From Lonicera japonica (lineage: Eukaryota; Streptophyta; Magnoliopsida; Dipsacales; Caprifoliaceae): 64,000 bases of DNA. Of this stretch, positions 11,754 to 21,827 are shown in pieces. The stretch lies in the NCBI GenBank assembly GCA_021464415.1, contig CM038468.1:6076001-6140000 (forward strand), given 5' to 3'. Made by a program: the position numbers and the translations under genes. The first letter of the stretch is position 1; each line of letters opens with the position of its first letter. The notes under the pieces were generated by a model, which saw only the letters and a list, made by a program, of their open reading frames with translations, had not been told where the DNA came from and made no database searches.

Positions 11754-13200
11754 CAAAATGTTTGTGTAAAAGAGATGTATTTATGGACTAAATATCTTCT
11801 TATACACAATGTATGCGAAAACCATTTGATTTGAAGGGTTTTGGGATTAAGTTACGAATTGGGAAGGTCTTACGCAACCAATTTGCCCTTTCAGTCTCTT
11901 AAGTAGGATATGCGCGTGTTATAATTCAATTCTTATGTGCTATTACTATTACTTTATAGTTTTTCGTGCTTGCTTTAGAAACCAAAATTTTGGGGATAGG
12001 GTGAAAACAATTGTTTCTTAGTTTATCTAGGATAGTTTATTGATTAAACTAGTATAGATGGCACTAGTACTCTCATAATTGAATATTTATCATATATAAA
12101 CTAGAATCTATGAGTTAGATTGGATATATAGTTATTATTGATTCATTCATATAATAATACCGCTAATCCGGAATATTGAAAAAGTAAGAAAGTAATAACA
12201 CTAATTTGGAATTTGATTACGGTTTGTTATATGCCTTTGGTTTTGAAAATAATAATTTAAAAAGGGTTTTGAAAAAAATAATTTAAAAAGTGTTTTGAAA
12301 ATTTATAAAGTAATAGTAATTATGTAGACAAGAGTCTGAATTATAAGACTAACAAAAAAAATAAAAGTGGAAAGAGAAAATTATACCTGAGCCTTTTTGG
12401 AGGGAGATAATATGGGTCTTTTGGTCTTCACCACGAAATCCTACTGATTTTTGATGATAAATATGAATGGAGGGGGGGGGGGGTCTATATATAGTTGTAA
12501 AATACTTGGAAAGCAAGAAAATAGATTGTAATCAAGACTCTAGGAGCTTATCGCAAAGCCTTTCCACTATTTGATAATGCTGATTTTTGGATATGTATTA
12601 GAAAAAGAAGTCTTCTAGGCCCTATCAAAATTTGAAGCTGATCAAAGTTCATGAAGGACTCTGTTTGCTCAGACTAGTACGAAGAGTTTTTCCCTCATAG
12701 GAAAGGTACTTGCGTACGACAAGCTCACTTGTAGTATGACAAGTGAAGTTGTAACCGTTGGATTCTCCTAAAATTTGATTATGTTTTGCCTCCATATGTC
12801 TTGCAGAATGTGTCCGAATTTGACTTTGATCGGAGTTCGGGAACGCCTCCATTTCTTCAACGTTCTATGAAGGGTATTTCGATTAGAATCTAACAATAAA
12901 TGGATTGGTCCTTTTTGATCCAATGTTCGAAGAAGCTGAATTTTGGATATTTTCTTCCCCAATATGTCATGTAATAACTATCTAAGTTTTAGATTGTTTG
13001 GATTACAAGAAGACCTTCGTTTGATTACCCAAAGTGAACTCCCAATTTTATGAATTAGTTAAGATCTGGCAGTCAAATCGTGCTGATATTTGAGTATGCT
13101 ACTCCTTATGGCACTTTCTAACAACCCTCAAAGTTTTAGAATGATCAGAAATGAAGAACTCTCTTTGTGAAAAAATTCACAAGTTTTGACGATTTTCGGT
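11754..13200 (-). repeat. Tat-type LTR relic H
   Basis: On the minus strand it contains the R-U5 phrase GAATTGGGAAGGT..CGCCCTTT (plus-strand 11850-11905) that is also in the T1 LTR (17041-17100). A TATA box CTATATATAG lies at 12484-12493, and two palindromic sites lie upstream of it (12709-12743). The order fits a minus-strand LTR of about 1.4 kb. No second LTR was found, and its U5 end is cut by R1 at 11753. The exact outer end near 13200 is a guess. Confidence 0.55.
12709..12743 (-). promoter_or_regulatory. Palindrome pair in U3 of LTR H
   Basis: CTTGCGTACGACAAG (12709-12723) and CTTGTAGTATGACAAG (12728-12743) are two degenerate versions of an inverted repeat CTTGTCGTACGACAAG, about 220 bp upstream of the minus-strand TATA box. 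Confidence 0.5.
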
Positions 13201-13204
13201 TCCG

Positions 13205-15070
13205 GTGGCTTTAAATAATTCTCGAAATTGTTCGTCTGGGCGTCCTTTTGGCTTCCTTTTTAACCTAATTACATATAGTTCTCCTATCTCGGTTAAAAAA
13301 GAGAACAAGGCAAGCGAGATAATAACGGAAAAGGATGTGACTCTCGACAACGAGGTGGATATTTCGGTAAAGGAGTTCAATGAGGATGAGATGACTCCAG
13401 GTGAGGAGACAGATATTTTGGTAGCATAATCAAATTAATAACAAATGATACCGTGTTTGGCTTTGGAAGGGAGCCTAGGACTCAAAGTACACTGATTTAA
13501 TATAGGTATCAAGACATGGTGGTGTACGCATTAGTAGTGTATAGAGGTAGTCCAACTTTGTATCAAGAAAATATGAATTTAGCGAGAATGCAAAGTGAAA
13601 TGAGGACATGGAGGATGACACAAAGTCTTTTTGAAAAATTAAACTTGGGAATTATGCGATTTACCAAAGGAGAGGACACTTATTGGGTGCAAGTGGATTT
13701 TCACTAAGAAAAATATGGCTCTAGGGTTTGGTGTACATTTTAAGGCAAGGATGGTAGCCAAAGGTTACGCACAAAAGGAAGGGGTGGATTATGATCAAAT
13801 TTTCTATTCGCTTATGAAGCACACATCAATCTAGAATGTTGGCTATTGTATCGCAATTTTATCTTAAATTTTAATAACTCAACATCAAAACTGCATTCTT
13901 GTATGGGAACCTAGAGGAAGAGATCTATGTCTCTCAGCTGGTAGGATTTAAAGTTGTAGGCAAAGAAAATAGTGTGTACAAACTTTGGAAGTAATTCTAT
14001 GGATTGAAGTAATCCCCGCAACATGGTATAAAAGGTTTAACATGTTATTGATTATGCAAAAGTTTACTCGGAATGAAGTCGATCATTGTGTTTACCTCAA
14101 AAGACTCAAGTCTGGAAATTTTATATGTTTACTCTTATACATTGATGATATGCTCATTGCTTCCCAGAGCTTAGTGGAGATCAACATACTGAAATCTCGT
14201 TTAAGCAAGGAGTTTAAAAAGAAATATTTTGGTGGATTGTAAAAAAAATTGGGGATGGAGATCGTGCGAGATAGGAAGAGACGACGATTGTATTTTACAG
14301 ACAATATCTTAAGAGTGTGATTACTCTGTTCAGAAAACTCAAAGCCGGTGAGTGTCTCGTTAGCACAACACTTTAAACTCTTGGCAACGATGGCTCATAC
14401 CAAGGTAGAGGTGGAGTACATGGGAGTTTGTTGTATGCCATACTATGTACTTAACTAGATATTGCTCAAGTTGTGAGAATTATTAGTAGCATATGGAAAA
14501 CTTAGGAAAACCGTATTGGTTAGCCGTTAAGTGAGTTCTACTGTATCTACAATGCACAAGCATTTAGTATTTGAAAAATCCAAAACATCAACTATTAAGG
14601 ATTTTGTCGATTCGGACTACGCCGGTGACCTAGACAAGCAGAGATTGACTATGGGTTATGTTTTTACATTGGGTAGCGGTTTGTTGAGTTAGAGGTTGAT
14701 GATTCAAAGTGTAATAGCATTATGTACCACGGAGGAAAAATATATTGCAGCAGCAAAAGCAATTAAGGAGGCCGTTTGGCTTTGTTGTTTAGTTAATGAT
14801 CTCGGTTTTAAGTAAAAAAAAATTGGTGCAACACTGTGACAGTCAGAGCATAATTTACTTGGCGAATAATCAAGTTCATCATGGAAGAGCTAAGTATATT
14901 GATGTCTAATATCATTTCATCAAGAAATTTATTAAAAATAATACTATAAATCTGGTTAAGATAAGCACCAAGGGTAATCTAGCTGATATTTTGACAAAGG
15001 TTGTCTTGTTGGCCAAATTTAAGCATTACTCAACATTGATCAATCCTTCGTTGTTGATGCCCCTTGGGGA
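13205..15070 (+). pseudogene. Ty1/copia pol remnant G (integrase C-end, RT, RNase H)
   Basis: Plus-strand blocks in order: the linker with WRMTQSLFEKLN (about 13610), the RT start KARMVAKGYAQKEGVDYDQIF (about 13743-13805), a degraded region matching the YGNLEEEIYVSQ block, WYKRFN and the catalytic block LLLYIDDMLIASQS (about 14125-14170), then RNase H DSDYAGDLDKQRLTMGYVFT (about 14610-14680), a TTEEKYIAAAKAIKEAVWL block (about 14728-14780) and an ADILTK-like end (about 14985). Many stops and frameshifts make it a pseudogene. Together these would have been polymerase and RNase H of a copia polyprotein. Confidence 0.85.
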
Positions 15071-15155
15071 TGGTGGTCATGAAGGACAAGTAGGGGTAAT
15101 AGGGTCTTATTTCATGAACTAATCATGGTGAAGTGCATTGGGTCTTGTGGAACAT

Positions 15156-15600
15156 CGCCAAGGTGGAGAATTGAATATTTGTATTGGAATCATATCCCTA
15201 GATGGTTTTATATTATACAATTCCTAGTTGGTTTTGCATTGTCCAAACCAATTTAGTTTTGGCTTTATGCAATCCTAGACCCATTGAATTCTTTTTTAAT
15301 AAATAGAACCCTCATCATTGGTTTTTTTTATATTGTATTGTTTTCTATTTAGATTAGTGAGTATAGTTGGGAGATAGTATTGAGTGCTCTAATTAGCAGC
15401 TAGGGTTTGCGCTACATTTTTACTCGAAATTGATCTTCATCAATAATAATAACTATCACCCGATAGATTAGTGACTATTTTGTCAAATACCACCTAATTG
15501 CTTGCGTACTTGGTCGGTTGTTTTCTTCCTTAATCTTTTCTTTTTTGTATTTTTTGAATATTAGTGGTTCTTGTTTATTTAATTATTCTAGGCATAATTG
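15156..15600 (+). repeat. 3' polypurine tract and LTR of copia G
   Basis: GCCAAGGTGGAGAA (15157-15170) is a typical copia polypurine tract. LTR-like sequence follows from about 15172 (TGAATATTTGTATTGG) and includes a TATA-like AATAAATAG near 15298. The right end cannot be fixed. No palindrome array is present. Confidence 0.6.
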
Positions 15601-15649
15601 TCCAGTCAGTCATATACTTGTGATAAGGCTTATTTTAGCAGTATCTTAG

Positions 15650-15723
15650 CACAACATTAACAATATTCTTTAAATTCTTGTGAGGTATATTCTCCTTCTT
15701 TGTCACTATGAATAATCTTAGGG
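15650..15723 (-). pseudogene. Copia C integrase fragment, left piece
   Basis: The minus strand reads KIIHSDKEGEYTSQEFKEYC, the integrase block around the second catalytic aspartate. It would directly follow the FKRFKA block that ends near 29076, so it is probably the continuation of element C beyond the insertions between them. Confidence 0.65.
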
Positions 15724-16010
15724 TTAAATACATTTTCGTACCATGTGTTATTACCCGATTAGCACTATAGGCCACGAACTTTGTTTTTCACTTAAAAAAG
15801 GCATGTACTTTTGTTAGGTTCTCACTTTAGGCTATCGGTAAAAATTAGACCTTACTCTAGTGTCACAAAGATAATGTGGCCAACTAATTTCATACGTGGA
15901 CAAATAAATGAAAATAAACTTTTAGACCAGGAATTTCAATATTGCAATCCTTTTGATTGCTTTTTCAAGGCCAATTTTTCAAGAATTTTAAACCAAGCTT
16001 TTTTTAAACT
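15724..16010. other. Unassigned segment, possible DNA-transposon end
   Basis: Begins GGGTTAAATACATTTTCGTACC, a style seen at the ends of plant Mutator-type MITEs, but the partner terminus is not visible. It runs to the T1 5' LTR. No gene seen. Confidence 0.3.
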
Positions 16011-17302
16011 TTAATTTTTGGCTAGCCCAAAACTGACCCTTCAGTATCTTTTACTGAAAGTACCTGTGAACACCCCAATCCACGACTCTCGTACGAATAC
16101 TGGTTTTCTTTAAGCATCCTGCATTTTAATCATGAGTCATCATGCATGTAGAAAGACTGATAGGAAAGACTCCGATTTCGGACGCGTTGGGAGTCTAAGA
16201 TAACCTTTGTTGCCTCTTCATCAGCCGCACCCCCCTGTCGCACGCCCAACCGTACGGCTACCTGCCAACCGTACGGTTGGCACATGCTAACCGTACCCCC
16301 TAGCCGCACGCCCAACCGTACGGCTACCTGCCAGCCGTACGGCTGGCACAACCCTGTCGCACGCACCAGCCGCACCCCATGCGGCTACCCCTGCGGTTGG
16401 CCTCTTTTGGAGCATTTTTGGCGGAAATGTTGCTATAAATAGGACCCTTGGGATCCCATTTGGAAATCATCAACATTCAATAGTATTTTTAGTAAGTGGA
16501 AACTCTGCCAAAGTCTTGAGAAAGTCATTTTTAGAGAAAATTCTGAGAGAAAAGGCTAGTGAGAGAGAAGGCTAGGGAGAGGAAGTTAGTGAGAGAAAGC
16601 TTTAAGAGAGAGAAAGTTCTAGAGAGAGAAGGAAGTCAAGGCAAGGCTCTCCTATCTTCTTCAAGCGCAGCAGGTATAACTTTCTACCACTTCTCTAAAT
16701 TTCGGTATTACATTTCTATATTAATTTTTAATATAGAAAATTAGATAACTTGCAAAGAAGTTCATTGCTTTCAAATAAATCCTTTCTAAGTTTTACAAGA
16801 AATCTAAAATCCGTTTTGACACGTTTTCAAAACAAAACAAAAATACAAAAACAATTTCCAAACAGAAGGAACTACGAGACTCTGATTTCATTCTACGAAT
16901 GAATACGTAGGCGCTCGCAAAGCTCGAGTCTGATTTCAAAATATTATTTTAAACTGAATTTATCCGGAAAGGACTATTCTGAAAAAAATTCAAACTACTT
17001 GCAAGATATTTAAAATAGGAATTAGATGCATGATCCATTAAGAGACCGAAAGGGCGAATTGGGTGCCTAACACCTTCCCAATTCGTAACGTAGTTCCCAA
17101 ACCCTAACAAAGTCAATTTTCAAAATAAATCTCTAGTTTCAAACGTATGAAGGATAATTCACTTTTGAATTGTCCTTTGTACGATATTTTGTTTGTTTTC
17201 TTGTAAAACAAACTGGCGACTCTATAAAATACGTTTTCAAATAAAACCGAGAACGAGGACCCTTTCTTTCACTCGGGTCGCGCGGAGGTCCGGATTCTCA
17301 CA
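16011..17302 (+). repeat. T1 5' LTR
   Basis: Runs from TTAATTTTTGGCTAGCCC to GGATTCTCACA. The first few bases are uncertain because both LTR copies share TTAATTTTT ahead of TGGCTAG. U3 holds a palindrome array and TATA box (listed separately). The leader after the TATA box is rich in GAGAGA. The conserved Tat block GGTGCCTAACACCTTCCC lies near 17060. Confidence 0.8.
16223..16442 (+). promoter_or_regulatory. T1 LTR promoter: palindrome array plus TATA box
   Basis: Four perfect CCGTACGG cores (16250-16257, 16269-16276, 16316-16323, 16335-16342), three extended to AACCGTACGG and one to GCCGTACGGC, with half-sites such as CCGCAC and TGCGGCT between and after them. CTATAAATAG at 16433-16442 is the TATA box. 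The same block recurs in the 3' LTR with its TATA at 27890-27899. The arrangement is the same as in front of both antisense genes. Confidence 0.75.
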
Positions 17303-17303
17303 G

Positions 17304-17321
17304 TGGCGACTCTGCTGGGGA
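17304..17321 (+). promoter_or_regulatory. T1 primer-binding site
   Basis: TGGCGACTCTGCTGGGGA directly after the LTR. This is the usual Ogre/Tat sequence, thought to pair with a tRNA-Arg 3' end (from memory). Confidence 0.75.
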
Positions 17322-18189
17322 TGTCGAGAACTAAGCTCTATTATAATGGATCATATATTTAATTCCTGTTATTTATTAGATATAGGTCTTGCAAGCCTTA
17401 ATTCTAGGATAACATAGAAGCGATCTAGGAGGATACCCTGATACCTTTATTTGCTAATTATGTGAGGAAAATCTTTTTCCGTAATTAAAATTTTGTAAAT
17501 TATCATAAAAAATCCTAAAGCATTGATCAATAATGAACCGCCAGATCGTTATTTCGCTCGCACCCACGTCTTATCATGCATTTTCGCGAGTGTGAATTTA
17601 CCCTATTAACCTCGGGACCAGAGTCGTGACTAGGCCGTGGACTTGCGGGTCTGCACTAGCCGAAAGCGCCTGGGACCACTCTCCTTGGCCAAGTACTTAC
17701 CGAGGTATATCGAGTGACGAGAACACTCACGTACCCGGGACGTATATCAAAAGGTCCTTACACGTACCTGCGCTCTTGAGGTATATCGTAAGACCTGCCA
17801 AATAGGAGGGAGCCTTAAACCTTACCCTCTTCAACCACGCTTGCATATAGGGGAGTCAGCTTAGAACACAAAGATTTTCTGCATGGTTATAATGACCAAC
17901 AGTCGTGAGAATCTAGTGAGCGAAAGCCCTGATTCCATGAACAAAGCAACTCATGAGGAGAGAACTTCCCGTGTTTTCAAATGATTTTTCTGAAAACTCT
18001 TTTTAAAATGATTTCCCAAAAACTATAGACGGTCAGGGAACTCATGGAATTCTATTCCTACCCTACCGCTATACGGGACTCTCAAGTTGTCGCCGTTGGT
18101 CTGTTTTCGATCTCACCTAAAGAAAACTTTTTGTGTGTTTACTTTCGTCTCGATCGATGTATTTCTGGATAAGGTCCGGCAATTTCTAA
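17322..18189 (+). other. T1 5' leader
   Basis: Untranslated leader between primer site and gag. It contains the GAGGTATATCG-type repeats near 17702 and 17778. No conserved ORF was seen. Confidence 0.5.
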
Positions 18190-19563
18190 ATGATATATTG
18201 TTGTTGTTTTTCGGGGAAATGCTTGCAACCGAATTTGTCCTTTTCTCCCGCGTCAGATATTCATTCCATCCTAGCCTCTGCGTACGCTGGAAGAGATAGC
18301 ACCGGGCCACTTGTCGTAATCAAAGGTTTCAGTTGGGTTATTGCAAGAACCGAAAAGGATCGAATTTGGGAAATTGAGTTTCTTCGAAAAGAGATGGGGC
18401 ATCAACAGATTACACCGGATCAGGGAATTGCGAAATTGCCATCCACTACGAAAAATTCACTATTGGGTCCCTATTTCCCAAACACTGGAGTACCTTCGAC
18501 CACTGGGAAAAATCACCTAGATGAAAAGTGCGGGGCCGATCCGTGGAAATTATTTGAATTAGCCGATTCATCGAAATCATTGGACTTGGTGCAAGCAATC
18601 CAAATACTGAATCAGAAATTAAATGAGACAATAACCGATCATCAAATGACGAAAGTTCGCCTGGAAAAATTGTCAAAATCCGAAACATTGAAAGAAATGA
18701 CCGAGGAAGAGCTCAAAAGATCATTACAAGATTCTGAACGAAAAGACCAGGCTATTGAGCAACTGAGAAAGGAGAAAGATGCTATGGAAATTCAGAGGGA
18801 TTATTTTGCTAAAGAGACAGTAAAACTGCATGAGGAGATTTTTCGCTTGGAAAAGGTAGTCGTTAAACAAAAGAATCAGTTGGAAGAAATGGGGTATATC
18901 TCAGACACTGATCAACCAGGTCCGTACCTACGCATCGAACCTACCCCACCTACACCATCAAGCTACCCATCAAGTCAGGAACAAATGAATGACTTTGAAT
19001 CTATCTCAACCTATTCATCAAATCCAGAATATCTTCCCCAAGAGGCCAACAATAATCCGAAGCCAACGCCAGAGAATTTCACTAACCCATTCAAAATCAC
19101 CTCTGCAATTGCGCACCCATATCCATATTCATCAAGCACACCAGGCTCACCCATGTTCAATTTATCCTCACTCCAAATACCACATGACTCGAAAAGCCAT
19201 TTATCGATTCCTCTCAGTCCTTGTGCCACGAAACATGCTCCGAGATATAAATGCACCAACAACAGAGGATTTAACCGAGTCAGGGCTGCAAAAAGGGATT
19301 TCTCACAATTACCAGGGTCATTAAGCAAGGTATACAAGCAGCTGAAGGATGAAGGGATGATCTATCCACTAAACCCGCGACCTATACCAAATCCAGTCCG
19401 TTCTAGTTGGAATCTTAATGAAAGATGTGAATACCACCAAGGTATAGGTCACACAACAGATGATTGCAAAGCTCTTCGGCACACCATTCAGGACCTTATC
19501 GAAGCAGGAAAGATACCAGACCCGTCTCATCTAAACCGTCAGAATTTGAAGATTGGTAACTAG
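18190..19563 (+). CDS. Truncated Tat/Ogre gag-like protein
   Basis: A 457-residue open frame. The first 68 residues read like leader, and Met69 (18394, MGHQQITPDQG) is a plausible true start. Residues about 135-235 are a coiled coil (lysine/glutamate-rich, EELKRSLQDSERKDQAIEQL). About 245-345 are Pro/Ser-rich. The end carries the Tat signature LSKVYKQLKDEGMIYPL and a zinc-knuckle-like CEYHQGIGHTTDDC (413-426). The central Retrotrans_gag domain that normally lies between coil and knuckle is missing, so it probably cannot form particles alone. It may still be packaged or act with an autonomous partner. It is followed by non-coding DNA instead of pol. Confidence 0.75.
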   Translation: MIYCCCFSGKCLQPNLSFSPASDIHSILASAYAGRDSTGPLVVIKGFSWVIARTEKDRIWEIEFLRKEMGHQQITPDQGIAKLPSTTKNSLLGPYFPNTGVPSTTGKNHLDEKCGADPWKLFELADSSKSLDLVQAIQILNQKLNETITDHQMTKVRLEKLSKSETLKEMTEEELKRSLQDSERKDQAIEQLRKEKDAMEIQRDYFAKETVKLHEEIFRLEKVVVKQKNQLEEMGYISDTDQPGPYLRIEPTPPTPSSYPSSQEQMNDFESISTYSSNPEYLPQEANNNPKPTPENFTNPFKITSAIAHPYPYSSSTPGSPMFNLSSLQIPHDSKSHLSIPLSPCATKHAPRYKCTNNRGFNRVRAAKRDFSQLPGSLSKVYKQLKDEGMIYPLNPRPIPNPVRSSWNLNERCEYHQGIGHTTDDCKALRHTIQDLIEAGKIPDPSHLNRQNLKIGN

Positions 19564-19904
19564 AGATTGAAGATTTGTAATTAGTGATCGAGAATTTGAA
19601 AATAGTTATTAAAGATTTATCACTTGTAAATCATGAACTACGGAGACCTGCGCCCCATGAGTAAAGGCAAAAGTAAAAAGATCTTTAAGTATACTATTTG
19701 GGGAAACGTAGGCAACCTGAATAGGACATTCAGGCCCGGTCTATTCCTTATAATAATATTCATTCATTTGGAGGCTAAAGAGAGGCAGAAAGAGATTTTC
19801 CACATATATAATCAAAGTCCTTTCATACAAAAACAACACACTACATCAGTTCCTACATACTTTCCCAAAAAAAACTTTCAGAGAAGCCATCTACCAAACC
19901 TAAT
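19564..19904. other. Gap between gag and the convergent antisense gene
   Basis: Non-coding. It contains GGACATTCAGGCCCGGTC, a phrase I associate with Tat elements beyond gag. It must hold the 3' ends of both the sense gag transcript and the antisense transcript from 21140. Confidence 0.45.
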
Positions 19905-21140
19905 CTAACCATCATCAGCAGAATATAAGATTCTCTCTCGATCCATGGTCTGATACGAAGCAAGCACTGTCTCATCAGTCACCGGTGAATCTGCAAACCG
20001 AAACCACCTCATCATCATAGGCTCATGCTCAATGGTCTGCCGAACTCGACGCCAAATATGCAGCACGATATCAGAACGGGTCACCTGGGTAATGCCAACC
20101 TCTCCTCCATGAAATCGCCGAACAAAGCGGGTAGACCAAAGACCTCGTAGGGTCGTCTCTAGTCTCGGGGTAATAGGAAGAGCGATGGAAGAAAAATCTC
20201 TCAGCGGAAGGGGTATACTCAGGGGAACACCGAACTGCCTCGTCAACCGACTGGGAATGTAGAATGACGTCTCCCTCAAACCACGAAACCTAAGGTAGTT
20301 CTGCCCACCCATACTCATGATCATGGTCCTCATACGCCACCATGGAACCTCCCAACGAATCGAAGAAGAGGACTCAGAAAACCGAACAGCCCAATCATAT
20401 GATGACAGACGATGAATCTGGGCGTAATCAGGACGCTGGAAGAAGTGCCGAGAATCCCAGGGAAGCCGAGTCTCCAGATACCGAAACCTCTCAGTAACCC
20501 ACATGTACAGTAGATATGGGCTACCTCGAAAATGACTAAGTCGAGACTGAACCACGGCATCCAAACCATTCAGTGTCTCCGCCAGTAAGATGGGAGTCAC
20601 CAAATGGCCGCGTCTAGTCTCAGATACAACTCGGATAATCAGAGGGTCTACCAGAATAGCATCATCGGTAACCAAGAGCATCTGAGAAAAAGCAAAAATC
20701 ATACAAGCAGAAGTCCGACCGGAATAGTAAGCCGGGTCGTCGCCATGATGAAGGAAAAAGTCTGCCAAGTGACGCAGATGGAGTCGACCGTCGACTATCA
20801 TAGGCCGGCACTCACTCTCCCGCAGACCCAGAAACTCCGCCAGCATAACACGAGGACTCCTAGCATCTCGCAAGGAAGTCAGTGGCCATGAAACATCCTG
20901 CCGCATCAGTAGTGTGAACTCCTCAATCGTCGGACACAACTCGTCTAAACCGATGCGGAAACAGTGGTCCTCAGGATCCCAGAACTCAGCAATACCAAGC
21001 AAAAAAGAAAAATTGATGTCATGAGAACACCAGCGATGAAGGTGGCTCAGATCACCCCAGTTGAGACCACAGTCGGCCTCAGCCAAGGACACGAAATCAG
21101 ACAAAAGGGAGAAAGAAGCGTGGGTATGAAAGGTAGACAT
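19905..21140 (-). CDS. Antisense DUF7745-like (PMD-related) transposon protein AS1
   Basis: Intact 411-residue single-exon ORF, ATG at 21138-21140. Residues 49-79 carry the block AEFWDPEDHCFRIGLDELCP then TIEEFTLLM. This matches the 'FWD..CF....LCPTIEE' core of plant transposon-borne proteins now grouped as DUF7745, which I recall as relatives of the plant mobile domain often found as an extra ORF of Ogre/Tat elements. No catalytic motif, membrane segment or signal peptide is evident. The gene is antisense to T1, convergent with gag, and has its own promoter-like module 72 bp upstream (TATA at 21212-21221). No stop or frameshift, so it may be expressed or recently active. The function is unknown; a role in regulating the element is only inferred. 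Confidence 0.75.
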   Translation of the reverse strand: MSTFHTHASFSLLSDFVSLAEADCGLNWGDLSHLHRWCSHDINFSFLLGIAEFWDPEDHCFRIGLDELCPTIEEFTLLMRQDVSWPLTSLRDARSPRVMLAEFLGLRESECRPMIVDGRLHLRHLADFFLHHGDDPAYYSGRTSACMIFAFSQMLLVTDDAILVDPLIIRVVSETRRGHLVTPILLAETLNGLDAVVQSRLSHFRGSPYLLYMWVTERFRYLETRLPWDSRHFFQRPDYAQIHRLSSYDWAVRFSESSSSIRWEVPWWRMRTMIMSMGGQNYLRFRGLRETSFYIPSRLTRQFGVPLSIPLPLRDFSSIALPITPRLETTLRGLWSTRFVRRFHGGEVGITQVTRSDIVLHIWRRVRQTIEHEPMMMRWFRFADSPVTDETVLASYQTMDRERILYSADDG

Positions 21141-21211
21141 GGTAATAGAGAAAGAAGAAGCTATAGGGTGAATAGTGACTTTGATGATGGAAAAAAGGAC
21201 AAATTCGCGCT

Positions 21212-21345
21212 CTATTTATAGCATAACTGCACATGCCAACCGCACGGTTGGGCCACAACCGTACGGCTGGCTGGCCAACCGTGCGGCTGGCTCCCAACCG
21301 TACGGCTACCCCGTGCGGGTGGGGCATACGGTTGGCCCTCCCCCT
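21212..21345 (-). promoter_or_regulatory. Promoter module of antisense gene AS1
   Basis: On the minus strand a TATA box CTATAAATAG (21212-21221) is preceded by CCGTACGG (21259-21266, 21298-21305), CCGCACGG (21240-21247), CCGTGCGG (21279-21286, 21311-21318) and a CATACGGTTGG half-site (about 21327-21337). Same decamer and same palindrome vocabulary as the T1 LTR, oriented toward AS1. Confidence 0.7.
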
Positions 21346-21827
21346 TTGGTTAAAATCTTCCTTTTTTCAAATCTTCTTTACAATACATCATGATACGAAT
21401 ATTGCCAGACTTTGTTCAGGAAGAACGATCCATCATAGCATGCATATAGATTTGATAATTACTTGCCAACATATGTACTTAACCATTTTTCGCAATTTAA
21501 CTTGATTACACTTAATCGCATTCTTTCAACGCGTGCCGTTAACTCTTGTATAATTAAATAGGTAATAATTTCGCCACCACATAATCACTTTTCAATTGCA
21601 CTCACCAAATAACATTCCCATCACATCACACGCAAACATATTTTCAAAACAACCATAAATATTTTATTCATAAATTAAGCCGATCACACTGATAAACCAA
21701 CATTTTTTCTTAACAAACAAATTAACTAACAAAGTTTTTTGCTAAAACCAAAACGTAACTTAATTAACAACTTAATAAAGTGTTTTTTTTTGATAAAACC
21801 TAACAAAACGCCGAGTCATCAGCACTA
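21346..21827. other. Spacer between AS1 promoter and AS2 3' end
   Basis: AT-rich and without ORFs of interest. It presumably holds the 3' UTR of AS2. Confidence 0.5.

Noticed and set aside
16130..16375. Minus-strand ORF with repeated CQPYGWQVAVRLGVR, also at 27577-27822
   Set aside because: It is the CCGTACGG palindrome array read as codons, lying in U3 of the LTR.
18446..19337. Minus-strand and second-frame ORFs overlapping the T1 gag
   Set aside because: Shadows of the gag frame, which alone shows coiled coil, Tat signature and zinc knuckle.
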